In this document: positions 44,801 through 53,200 of the stretch, in pieces
Layout of the letters: every line of letters begins with the position of its first letter
Numbering within the stretch: the first letter of the stretch is position 1
Source: Pontibacter mangrovi
GTDB taxonomy: Bacteria; Bacteroidota; Bacteroidia; Cytophagales; Hymenobacteraceae
Assembly (NCBI RefSeq): GCF_006385705.1
Contig: NZ_VFRQ01000013.1
Span: 42,299-106,298 of the forward strand
Reading direction: 5' to 3'
DNA length: 64,000 nt
Translations under genes and position numbers: made by a program
Notes under the pieces: generated by a model
Databases searched by the model: none
The model's input: the letters and a program-made list of their open reading frames with translations, nothing else
Told to the model about the DNA's origin: nothing

Positions 44801-45074
44801 CTACCCTAATAACTCGCGTCGCGACACCTTTTACAGTGGCTCTGAGGTGCTCGTCGAGAAAGGCGATCACGTGCGCGTGCAGTACCTCAACCTGGCTTAC
44901 CAACTGCCGGCCCGGCCACAGGGGAGGCTTAAGAGCCTGCAGCTGCAGCTAAACCTCAGCAACCCGGGCCTGCTCTGGCGCGCCAATGACCGGGGCCTGG
45001 ACCCGGATGCTTACGGCCTTAATGCCTTGCCAACGCCTCCCGCCCTATCGCTGGGCCTCAAAGCCAGCCTGTAA
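41889..45074 (+). CDS. SusC/RagA family TonB-linked outer membrane protein
   Basis: 1061 aa. Signal peptide 1-20 (WPAAAQ); carboxypeptidase-regulatory-like domain (21-105; [23 protein letters not shown]); plug domain with [52 protein letters not shown] (about 180-235), the SusC signature; and a large barrel ending [15 protein letters not shown]. It works with the SusD lipoprotein encoded 30 bases downstream to bind and import oligosaccharides, peptides or other large nutrients using TonB energy. No glycoside hydrolase or peptidase is adjacent, so the substrate is unknown. Confidence 0.93.
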   Translation: [1061 protein letters not shown]

Positions 45075-45104
45075 TTCTCTTTCCACTTTTTAACAGTTAA
45101 GAAA

Positions 45105-46487
45105 ATGCGCTACTTTAAAGCAAGAATATACCTTTTCAGCCTCCTTTTGCTAATTGGCCTGCCTCTGTTGACAGCCTGCGAGAGCTTTTTAGATGAAAAA
45201 CCGGATAAACAGCTGGTGATCCCGTCCACGCTGGCCGACCTGCAGGCCCTACTGGACAACTACATCACCATGAACCAACTTAGTCCGGTGGGTGCGGCCG
45301 AGACCAGTGCCGACAACTATTACCTGACATATGAGGACTGGGCGGCACTGAGCAACGAGAGTGAGCAACGCAAGTATATCTGGGCGCCTGACAACCTCTT
45401 TCATATCGACTACTATCCCAATGATTGGAACAACCTGTTCAACCGGGTATATCCTGCTAATGTTGTGCTAGAGTACATCGAGGGCATCCCTCGTAACACC
45501 TCCAACGCCGCGGAATGGGACCGTGTGAAGGGGCAGGCCCATTTTCACCGGGGACAGGCCTTCCTGAACGGCGCCTTTACCTGGACGTTGGCGTATGAGG
45601 CCGGCTCGGCCCCTGACACCCCGGGCATGCCCTTGCGCCTGGGCATAGACTTTAACCTTCCTTCCGTACGTGCCAGCCTGGAAGAGACCTATACCCAGAT
45701 TATTTCCGATCTGCAGCAGGCAGCCCGGCTCTTGCCCACTACGCCCGTGCATGTGATGCGTCCCTCCCGCCCTGCCGCCTACGCAATGCTGGCCCGCACT
45801 TTTCTTTCCATGGGACGCTACGCCGAGGCGGGTGCTTATGCGGATAGCAGCCTGGCGCTCTACGACCGCCTGCTGGATTACAACACGCTTGACCCGGCGG
45901 CGGCCTACCCCTTCGAACGCTTTAACGTGGAAGTGCTGCACGAGAGTGCGGTAAGCACCCCGCAACCCCTCCAGCACAACGTGTCCCGAATCGATACTGC
46001 GCTCTTCCGACAGTACGCAGAGGATGACCTGCGCAAAACCCTCTTTTTTCAGCAGAACCCTGACGGTTCGCATAGCTTTCGCGGCAACTACGAGGGCAGC
46101 GCTGCCCTGTTCGGCGGGATTGCCACAGATGAGGTATACCTAATGCAGGCCGAAAGCCGCGCCCGTGCCGGAAATACGGAAGGGGCCATGGAAAGCCTTA
46201 ACCGCTTGCTGGTGACCCGCTGGCGCACCGGTACCTTTTCCCCTTACACCGCCGCTACCGCCGACGAGGCCCTAAACCTGGTACTGCAGGAGCGGCGCAA
46301 GGAACTGCTTATGCGCTCGCTGCGCTGGATGGACATCAAGCGCCTCAACCGGGAGGGGGCCGCTATAACCCTGACCCGTGTACTGGGCGACCAGGTATAC
46401 ACCCTTCCCCCTGGCGACCTGCGCTTTGCCCTGCCCCTGCCCGAAGACGTAATTGAGCTGTCCGGCATGCAGCAAAACCCCCGGTAG
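45105..46487 (+). CDS. SusD/RagB family nutrient-binding lipoprotein
   Basis: 460 aa. The signal ends LLTAC (lipobox), then ESFLDEKPDKQLVIPSTLADLQALLDNY, the standard SusD N-terminus. TPR-like middle (ARTFLSMGRYAEAGAYADSSL), and the C-terminal RRKELLMRSLRWMDIKRLNREG motif. It forms the surface lid over SusC. It ends in TAG and is followed by a bidirectional terminator. Confidence 0.93.
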   Translation: MRYFKARIYLFSLLLLIGLPLLTACESFLDEKPDKQLVIPSTLADLQALLDNYITMNQLSPVGAAETSADNYYLTYEDWAALSNESEQRKYIWAPDNLFHIDYYPNDWNNLFNRVYPANVVLEYIEGIPRNTSNAAEWDRVKGQAHFHRGQAFLNGAFTWTLAYEAGSAPDTPGMPLRLGIDFNLPSVRASLEETYTQIISDLQQAARLLPTTPVHVMRPSRPAAYAMLARTFLSMGRYAEAGAYADSSLALYDRLLDYNTLDPAAAYPFERFNVEVLHESAVSTPQPLQHNVSRIDTALFRQYAEDDLRKTLFFQQNPDGSHSFRGNYEGSAALFGGIATDEVYLMQAESRARAGNTEGAMESLNRLLVTRWRTGTFSPYTAATADEALNLVLQERRKELLMRSLRWMDIKRLNREGAAITLTRVLGDQVYTLPPGDLRFALPLPEDVIELSGMQQNPR

Positions 46488-46497
46488 CCGCAAGCAA

Positions 46498-46531
46498 AAA
46501 GGGAGAAGCTTCTGGCCTCTCCCTTTCCTTT
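46498..46531. terminator. Bidirectional rho-independent terminator
   Basis: AAAGGGAGA (46498-46506) pairs with TCTCCCTTT (46518-46526). A T-rich tract follows on the plus strand (CCTTTTT), and on the minus strand the stem is followed by TTGC after TCTCCCTTT. It serves the SusD gene and the convergent DUF6520 gene. Confidence 0.85.
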
Positions 46532-46548
46532 TTAAACTACGTCAAGTA

Positions 46549-46845
46549 TCAGTCCCGGTGGCCGGTGGCCTCGTTCATAATCTGGCCGCTCGTCTTGCTG
46601 TCCAGGTAATCCTGCAGTTCCTGCTCATCCTGTGCTTCCACGCGGATGCTGCAAGGCAGGTTCGCGTTAGCATCACAGCCGGTCGGCAGCGGCTCGGAAA
46701 GGCTGTAAAAAGAAGCATCCAGGATTTGTGATTGGCTGTCCCCGGTAAATACCCATTCCTGGTTCACCGGCGCGGCAAAGGCCATGGTACCGGCTGCCAC
46801 CACCACGGCGGCTAGTGCGAGAAAATTAACTTTAAGTCTTTTCAT
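46549..46845 (-). CDS. DUF6520 family small exported protein
   Basis: 98 aa. Signal peptide about 1-24 (LALAAVVVAAGTMAFA), then a short mature part with two Cys (CDANANLPCSIRVEA) and an acidic helix. The layout matches the small Bacteroidota DUF6520 group, whose role is unknown. In several Bacteroidota such genes sit beside MauE/DoxX-type membrane proteins, as here, suggesting a shared redox or export function. That link is inferred from gene order. Confidence 0.7.
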   Translation of the reverse strand: MKRLKVNFLALAAVVVAAGTMAFAAPVNQEWVFTGDSQSQILDASFYSLSEPLPTGCDANANLPCSIRVEAQDEQELQDYLDSKTSGQIMNEATGHRD

Positions 46846-46937
46846 GCTTGGAAAAATTTAAAATGAAAAAATGTTTATGTGCGCCCATTTTGGCAGGGCA
46901 CCTCACCTGAAGCAGGGGCTCTCCCGAACCTTCCGCC

Positions 46938-47353
46938 TCACGTTGTTTTCTTAAAGAGACATAAGCCATAAGCTACCAGCAAGGTGAAAAGCAGGTTAAA
47001 CACCAGGTGCTCCCCCCAGCCCAGCTGGCGTAACCCCCTCCGCAGGCACAGGGCATCTTTTCCTAGGTACCCAGCACCGCCTGCCCAACGCACCCTGAAA
47101 ACAGCAGCAGGAGCCCGAAAGAAAGCCAGCGCCCTACCCACTTACTCCGCCGGAAAATCAGCAGGCCTGCCGCCGCCAGCTCGCCGGCTGGCAGGGCCCA
47201 TACCAGCGGCTTGCTAAACCAGGGGGCCAAGGGCTGACTGCGTAATTGCGCGGCAAACACTGTGGTGTCCTGCAGCTTGCTCACAGCAGCGTATACCCCC
47301 AGCGTGATCAAGGCCAGCCTGCTTCCCAGCAGATAGCGATTGGTTTGTTGCAT
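46938..47353 (-). pseudogene. MauE/DoxX-like redox-associated membrane protein, broken
   Basis: The first 96 codons (from ATG 47353, with a strong CAAGGAGGAAAG leader) encode the typical MauE/DoxX start: YAAVSKLQDTTVFAAQLRSQPL, then WALPAGELAAAGLLIF. The frame ends in TAG at 47063-47065. The same frame continues after the stop with EKMPCACGG, the conserved Cys pair region. The remaining conserved end (LGWGEHLVFNLLFTLLVAYG) is in another frame, down to 46938. One nonsense codon and one frameshift near a G run (about 47035-47042) would restore a protein of about 135-140 aa. Either a pseudogene or an assembly error. The family supports disulfide or cofactor maturation. Confidence 0.75.
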
Positions 47354-47529
47354 GTGCTTTCCTCCTTGTCGTGATGCTTTCCTTCCTGGGCACAGCCGCT
47401 AAACTGTCTTTTCAACATGCTGCCTGCCATCTGAAAGCCAAGATAAAGTTAGCGGGTTGGGCACAGAAAGTTGATTACCCTATGTGAGGAAAGGGATTAT
47501 GAAAAGATAGGAAATGAGATAACTAAGGA

Positions 47530-48138
47530 TCAGGGGTGACCGTTTTCGCGGAGGAGCCTGCTCAGCGACTGGGGCGTCACGCCCAGGTAAGAGGCGATTA
47601 CCTCCTTGGATACTTTCTGCTCAATATGGGGATGGGTCTGCAGCAGGTCCAGGTAGCGCTCCCAGGCTGAGCGCGTGAGCAGGTCCTTTGTGCGTTTTTT
47701 GTGAAAGGCACAGTAGCGCAGGAGCAGCCCCCTGAGCAGTGTCTCGGCGGCAGGCAGACATTCTACCAGCTCATTTACCTGTCCACGGGAAAGGGACAGC
47801 AGTACGCTTTCGGGCATCACTTCCAGGTAGATATCCGAAGGTTGCCTGTGAAAGAACCCCTGCAGTGGCACGGCCCAGGAGACTTCATCCCACAAAAAGA
47901 GGGTAACCGGGCGACCGGAGGCATCATCGTAAAAATAGCCCCGTATCAAGCCCTTCTCCACGTAGTACAGGTAGTCGGGCAGCTGCCCGGCACTAAGCAG
48001 CAACTGCCGGTGGGGAAAGGGACTGCGAGCCAGCCGCACTGCCAGAAAGTCTTCCAGCTGCTCGCGTGCCTGGCCATCTTGCAGAGCATAGGGTGCAGGC
48101 CCCTGGATCAGGGCCTGCACCAGGTCTTTGACATCCAT
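47530..48138 (-). CDS. Crp/Fnr family transcriptional regulator
   Basis: About 202 aa. I use ATG 48138 (MDVKDLVQALIQG) because the longer start at 48159 overlaps the small precursor-like gene. The N-terminal cyclic-nucleotide-binding-type barrel contains AGQLPDYLYYVEKGLIRGYF and VTLFLWDEVSW; the C-terminal helix-turn-helix is VSKEVIASYLGVTPQSLSRLLRENG. No Cys cluster for Fe-S binding is present, so it is not an Fnr-type oxygen sensor; members in Bacteroidota usually have unknown ligands. It starts 11 bases after the precursor-like gene, so the two are likely co-transcribed. Confidence 0.88.
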   Translation of the reverse strand: MDVKDLVQALIQGPAPYALQDGQAREQLEDFLAVRLARSPFPHRQLLLSAGQLPDYLYYVEKGLIRGYFYDDASGRPVTLFLWDEVSWAVPLQGFFHRQPSDIYLEVMPESVLLSLSRGQVNELVECLPAAETLLRGLLLRYCAFHKKRTKDLLTRSAWERYLDLLQTHPHIEQKVSKEVIASYLGVTPQSLSRLLRENGHP

Positions 48139-48149
48139 TGCTTTGCACC

Positions 48150-48320
48150 TTAATTCCAATCCCGCTTGCCCACAGCTCCCAACCCCGTGGGTGCCGACGT
48201 GGTCAGGGTCACCAAGGTCGTCGTAGGGTCCGTGGACGAGAAGTTTTCACTAGGGCGCTGTTGCCTGAAGACAAACAGCGGGCGGGTCCTGACGCTAAGT
48301 TTGTTGTCTTTTTTCTTCAT
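48150..48320 (-). CDS. Putative class I lanthipeptide-like (RiPP) precursor, Cys-free
   Basis: 56 codons from ATG 48320 to TAA 48150-48152. The leader is basic (MKKKDNKLSVRTRPLFVFRQ), and MKKK...KLS starts are common in Bacteroidota class I lanthipeptide precursors. From residue 24 to 45, 12 of 22 residues are Ser or Thr, with the block TDPTTTLVTLTTSAPTG; the tail is GLGAVGKRDWN. There is no Cys, so intramolecular lanthionine rings cannot form; a LanB could still dehydrate the Ser/Thr block. A -7 element TAGGTTTG lies at 48346-48353. A full-length LanB gene is 2 kb away (50296-53376), and the Crp/Fnr gene follows by 11 bases. Calling it a precursor is inference from composition and context. 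Confidence 0.6.
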   Translation of the reverse strand: MKKKDNKLSVRTRPLFVFRQQRPSENFSSTDPTTTLVTLTTSAPTGLGAVGKRDWN

Positions 48321-48345
48321 AACGGTCGGTATAGTTGGTTTAAGG

Positions 48346-48353
48346 CAAACCTA
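48346..48353 (-). promoter_or_regulatory. -7 promoter element of the precursor-like gene
   Basis: On the minus strand TAGGTTTG matches TAnnTTTG exactly, 25 bases before ATG 48320. The expected -33 TTG is not clear (TTTTTTCGG lies in that zone). A similar TAGGTTTA is present upstream of the LanB gene (about 53422-53429, minus). Confidence 0.45.
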
Positions 48354-48471
48354 TAAGCCTCTGTGCTAAAGCCGAAAAAATTTAGATAAACAAGGGTTTT
48401 CTATAGATTAAAATATTATTATATTGAGTTTTAAACGCGGACATCCCTGATCCACGCTAAGAGACACCACT

Positions 48472-49539
48472 ATGGCACATTTCCCTTACCACCGGGTTGG
48501 AAGGCATGCGCTGGCCTGGGCAGCCTTTATCACCTATGAGATTTCCATTCTCTTTATCACCGCCGCCCCGCAGCGTGTGTTCTGGTGGGAATACCTGGGC
48601 TTTTACCTACTCAACATCCTGCTCTTCTATTTCAACGCCTCCCTTGTGTCTGCCGACAGCATCCGGCTCCACAGGCCCCTGTGGCTGTGGCTGCTGTGGC
48701 TACTCCCCCTGGAACTGGGTCTGTACATCGTGTTGCAATACGGGCTCGAGCTGCTTTACAACCTGTTCCGCCCGACGCCCAAGCTTCTCTCCTTTCAATA
48801 CAAGTTCATCCTTAGCTATGTGTGGCGCGGTCTCTACTTTATTGGGCTCAGTGGCGCCTACTCCGCCGCGCGTCACGCGATAGCCAACGCCAAGACGATC
48901 AGCCAGCTGCAGGTACAGCAGCTTCAGAGCCAGAAGGAGAAAGCAGAGCTGGAAAAAAACCTGGTCAAGTCCCAGAACGCCTACCTACAGGCCCAAATCA
49001 ACCCGCACTTCCTTTTCAACACCCTAAACTTTCTCTACAACCAGGTAATCGATATTTCCCCTAAGGCTTCGGAAGGCATTTTCCTTCTTTCCGAGGTCAT
49101 GCGCCATGCCCTGGCACAGCTGCATGAGGATGGCAAGGCAGAGGCCTCCCGGGAACTGGACCACATCCGGAACTACATTGCCCTGAACCAGCTCCGCTTT
49201 CAGTACCCGCTCCAACTCTCCCTGCAGGCAGAGGGGGCACTCAAGGACCTGCGCCTTCCTCCCCTGCTCCTGCTCACCCTGGTGGAGAACATGTTCCGCC
49301 ATGGTGACCTAACGGACCCGGCCTTCCCGGCCAGCGTCCGACTCTGGCTCGAGGAGGGCACCCTCTCCTTCCAAACCAGGAATAAGAAAAGGACATCCTG
49401 CGTCCCGGGAGGACACCGGCTGGGCCTGCAAAATGCGAGAACCCGGCTGCTCAATGCCTACGGCCCTGACCGCCAATGCCTGAACATTCAGCAAGATGAG
49501 CATTACTACACGGTACACCTTCAAATCCAAGCCATATGA
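48472..49539 (+). CDS. LytS/YehU-type sensor histidine kinase
   Basis: 355 aa. Four hydrophobic segments in residues 1-145 (AFITYEISILFI, YLGFYLLNILLFYF, LWLWLLWLLPLELGLYIVL, WRGLYFIGLSGAY), then a coiled coil (LQVQQLQSQKEKAELEKNLVKSQ), the His_kinase box LQAQINPHFLFNTLNFLYN with His179, and an ATPase-like end (LPPLLLLTLVENMFRHG, GHRLGLQNARTRLLNAYG). It should phosphorylate the LytTR regulator whose start overlaps its stop (ATGA). It is divergent from the precursor-like gene, with about 150 bases shared, so this pair may sense and control RiPP production. Confidence 0.92.
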   Translation: MAHFPYHRVGRHALAWAAFITYEISILFITAAPQRVFWWEYLGFYLLNILLFYFNASLVSADSIRLHRPLWLWLLWLLPLELGLYIVLQYGLELLYNLFRPTPKLLSFQYKFILSYVWRGLYFIGLSGAYSAARHAIANAKTISQLQVQQLQSQKEKAELEKNLVKSQNAYLQAQINPHFLFNTLNFLYNQVIDISPKASEGIFLLSEVMRHALAQLHEDGKAEASRELDHIRNYIALNQLRFQYPLQLSLQAEGALKDLRLPPLLLLTLVENMFRHGDLTDPAFPASVRLWLEEGTLSFQTRNKKRTSCVPGGHRLGLQNARTRLLNAYGPDRQCLNIQQDEHYYTVHLQIQAI

Positions 49540-50261
49540 TCACTGCTTACATTATCGACGACGAGGCTCATGCCATCCAGGTCCTGGCGCGCTATGTGGA
49601 ACAAACGCCCGGGCTAACCCTACTGGGATCACAGGAAAACCCTTTGCTTGCCCTCCAGGCAATCAGCACCGGACAGGTAAGCCCCCACCTGGTATTTGCG
49701 GACGTGGATATGCCCCAGCTCTCGGGCATAGAGCTGGCGGGACTTCTGCCCCCTTTAACGAAGGTGGTGTTTACCACCGCCTATGAGGCCTACGCCCTGC
49801 AGGCTTTTGACAAGAACGCAGTGGACTACCTCCTCAAGCCTATTACCTATGAGCGCTTCTTAAAGTCAGTGCAACGCTTACAGCCTTCGGCCCCAGCCGG
49901 TCCTGACCTGAGCGCGGAAGATTATTTCTTTATTAAAAGCGGCATCAAGGGCAAATTTCCCCGGATAGACCTGCAGGAAGTGCGCTACATTGAGGCCGCA
50001 CAGAACTACATCAGCATCCATACCCTGCGGGGCGAGCATATTACCTACCTGACCCTGAAAGAAATGGAACGGTACCTGCCCGCGCAGCGCTTTCTTCGGG
50101 TGCACCGATCCTTCATTGTCCATATCTCCTTTATTCAGGAGGTGGAGGGCAACCAGATCATCCTGACAAACCAGGAGACTCTCCCCTTGGGAGCCAATTA
50201 CCGGGATGGGGTGCTGGCCCGGGTGCATGCGCGGCTGTGGAAAAGCCGCCGCCTGCCCTGA
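49536..50261 (+). CDS. LytTR family response regulator
   Basis: 241 aa. Receiver domain 1-120 with acidic residues IIDDE, phospho-acceptor Asp56 (VFADVDMP), FTTAYEAYALQAFD and the Lys of LLKPITYERF. LytTR DNA-binding domain from about 135 (IKSGIKGKFPRIDLQEVRYIEAAQNYISIHT, RVHRSFIVHI, IILTNQETLPLGANYRDGV). Translationally coupled to the kinase by the 4-base overlap. It is convergent with the LanB gene, 34 bases apart. Likely target: the promoters of this cluster; unproven. Confidence 0.92.
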   Translation: MITAYIIDDEAHAIQVLARYVEQTPGLTLLGSQENPLLALQAISTGQVSPHLVFADVDMPQLSGIELAGLLPPLTKVVFTTAYEAYALQAFDKNAVDYLLKPITYERFLKSVQRLQPSAPAGPDLSAEDYFFIKSGIKGKFPRIDLQEVRYIEAAQNYISIHTLRGEHITYLTLKEMERYLPAQRFLRVHRSFIVHISFIQEVEGNQIILTNQETLPLGANYRDGVLARVHARLWKSRRLP

Positions 50262-50271
50262 CCGGCAGGGC
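50255..50271. terminator. Small hairpin between convergent regulator and LanB genes
   Basis: GCCCTG (50255-50260) and CAGGGC (50266-50271) with a 5-base loop, overlapping the regulator stop. No T-tract follows, so terminator function is uncertain. Confidence 0.3.
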
Positions 50272-50295
50272 TTGGTGGCAGGCAGCCTGTGCCCG

Positions 50296-53200
50296 TCACC
50301 GAGCCCTGCCAGGCTGTGGGCACTTGCCTGCCTGTTTCTGGCGGGCCCGCACAGCGCGGTAATGCTTCCAGAGACAATAATACAGCACCAGTTCCTGCTC
50401 GCGGGGACGGTCGGTGAACAGCCGGTTCAGGTGCATGTGCATCAGGTCTGCTATAAGCTGCTTTTCCCTGGCCGGGGAAAGAAAGGCGGCCCGCTGTGCC
50501 ACCTGCGCCAGCGCCTCCTCGAAACGGCGCCGGAGTTTGTCGGGCTGTCCGGCTGTTGTGCCTACAGCGAAAAGCCTGCTAAACTCCCTGAATTTTTGTG
50601 CGAGTTGCACCTCTAGTCGCTTGGTCCCGCCGAACTCCCTGTAAAACGACGCATACAGCTCACCTACCAAGGCTTCTTTGCCTGCCACGTCCAGGCCAAA
50701 GGCACTGCCAATGGCATCCAGTCCGCTGAAGCCCGGGGCATAGTAGCCCTCATCCTCCTCCGTGCAGGGCGAATGCCTTAGGAAAGCGGCAAGAAGCGCA
50801 CTGCTAGCGCAGAACACCTCTTCCACGGCTTCGATCAGGGCAGGGTGGTACCGCTCAAGCTCCCGCTCGTAGACAGCCACCTGCCAATCCCGGATAGTGC
50901 CCCTACGCACAGCTCCTGCCAGCCGCTCGCTCACGCATTCCAGAAGGTGCCCCGCCCCGCTCTCTGTTGGCAGGCACAGCCGTAGGCGCAGGTGGTAGTC
51001 CGGGTCACGGTAACGCACAAAGAACCACTGGGTGAGCTGCCCCTCCTGCTCAAGGCGGGTGAGCCAGGGCTGTAGCGTCTGTGCTAAAAGTGCATTGGCA
51101 GCGGAAGGGTGGCAATAAAGTTTTACGTAAAGCCAGCCCTCCCCGGGAGATAGCAAGCGCTCTTTCAGCGGCGTTTGGGCCGTGCAAAGAGAAGGGAAAG
51201 GCTGCGGACTGTAAACCGCCTGTCCGTTTAGCACGGCTCCCAGGAACTCGTGCACATAGGGCTGTTGCGCACTGTCCCGCACCATAGCGGCCTGCTGTGC
51301 CGTGAAGGGAAACTCCCGGAGCTCCACCGCCTCCTTTCCCCGCAGGCTCTCCAGGAGGAGCCGGCAATCGTCCTCCCGCTCCAGATCAAACACAACCTGC
51401 TGGTCGTGCCGCGTCAGCGCTATCCAGCGCGGCCACCTCATTTCCCTTGCCAGTTGCCTTAGACACGCTTGCTGCACCGCCCCCTTTCCCTGCGCCAGCT
51501 TCTTGAGCTGCTCCTGCCCCAGGTGCCAGCTCGCCAGTTGCAGGACAGCACCTTGGTAGACTACCCGGGGATAATAGGGCAGCCTTGGGAAAAAATGCCG
51601 CAGGTCCAAACAAAGGTTGCTTTGCAGCCCCTGGTACTGCAGCTCGCACAGGAAACGGAACACGGCCAGGTCATCCCGTACAAAGTTGAAGGCAGAACTT
51701 AACCGCGGCACGACTACTTGTTGCAGGCGTTCTGACCAAAGCACAATCGTTCCGTTTTTTACCTGCACCCACAGCTCAGAGAGGTGAATCTGCTGCTCGG
51801 CAGGAAGCGCTGACTGCACGAGCACCGGAATCTCATAGGACCGAACCGCAGCACGCCTGTCGATATTGGCAGTGTGTGACTCGCAGACATGGGCAATCTC
51901 GGCAAACACCACCCCCGGGTTAGCACTTTCCTCCGCCTGTGCTATCGCTCTTGCCATGGCCAGCACCTCCGGATGGTGAGGCGTAAACCGCCCCAGCAGG
52001 GCCGTGGCACTGGCCCCACCTGCCTGCTCCATGAACACCTCCTCCCCCACTACCCTGAAAAGTACCGCAATACTGGGTGGCAAGGCTTTATTTATATCTA
52101 CTTCGGGTAGACGCGCCACCTCCTGCTCGGTCAAATGCACGGCCGCTGGAAAAGGACCGGCAGCATGCCATTTTTCCAACAGCAGGGCATGAACCGGCGA
52201 CCACGCCGCCATTTGTTCCCCCGCCTCTACCCTATCCCATACCATTCCCTCCAACAACTTCGCCCCCCTGGGGGGAATGGCTAACTTACCGTACCCCACC
52301 CCCAGCTCCGGATCAAGGGCTCGCAGCAAAGGCACAGCGCGCCCCTCAAATTTTTTCTGGAAGTCTCGGGCAAATTTCTGCAGTCCCGCAGAATCAGGCT
52401 GTGGCACCAGGCGCTGCAGGCAGGTTAACGCCGCCAGCAGTGCCTCCTGGTAAAAGGAACGCAGCTTTTTTTGGTGCATTCCCTTTTCCAGGTTGGCGTA
52501 AACCCCTTGGCTACCCAGCTCCTGCATGCATGAAGCTAGACGAAGCTTGTCAAGCAGGTCCGCTCCTGGCTTTTTTTCAGCCTTCAGCCCGGCCAGCAGT
52601 TGCTGCAGGCCTCGCGTCCGGGACGTGCTGACACCCTGCGCGCCGCACAGCTCGAGCAGGCCCGGCAGGTAGTCTTCCCCGGTGATATTCGCCTCCAAAT
52701 CGGAGACCAGCACCTGCCTGGCCACCAGCTGCTCTACATAGTCCCGGCTCTCCTCAGCCTCCACAGCCGCCTGTGTCCTGATATAAGCGACAATATCCTG
52801 CCGCAAGCACCCTTCCCGGCAATAGGTCAATACAGCCTCGAGCAACGGGTCTGTTTGCAGGTCGGTCAGAAAGAATTCCCGCCGCTTGCGCTGCCTGTCT
52901 TCTTCAAAGCGGATGTAGCGATAGCCTCCGTGCACCTTGTAAAGCGAGTGGTTTGGCCTGTAGCGCTGGTAGCCCGCCAGCTCCTCTGCCAGGAGCTGGC
53001 GGGCCAAATGCAGGGTATTGCCAAATGTCAAGGCCAGGTGCACCTGTGATGCCTGCTCCCTTAACTGCAGGGGCGGCTCTTCCACCGCTCCCCACAAGGC
53101 AAGGGAGAAACCGGAAAAGAGTCCAAAAGGCGTGGGCCGAAAGCACATCCTGTTCAGGTATCGCTGAAGACTGGCTTTGGCTTTGGGGCCTATGGCCTCA

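Noticed and set aside
15223..47065. Three in-frame TAG codons in otherwise recognisable genes (15223-15225, 37858-37860, 47063-47065), suggesting TAG recoding
   Set aside because: TAG is the natural stop of intact genes in the window (28316, 35765, 46487), and two of the three loci also carry frameshifts, so ordinary decay explains them.
48166..48369. Plus-strand 67-codon frame over the precursor-like gene
   Set aside because: No leader or family signal, and it overlaps a better-supported minus-strand gene with its own -7 element.
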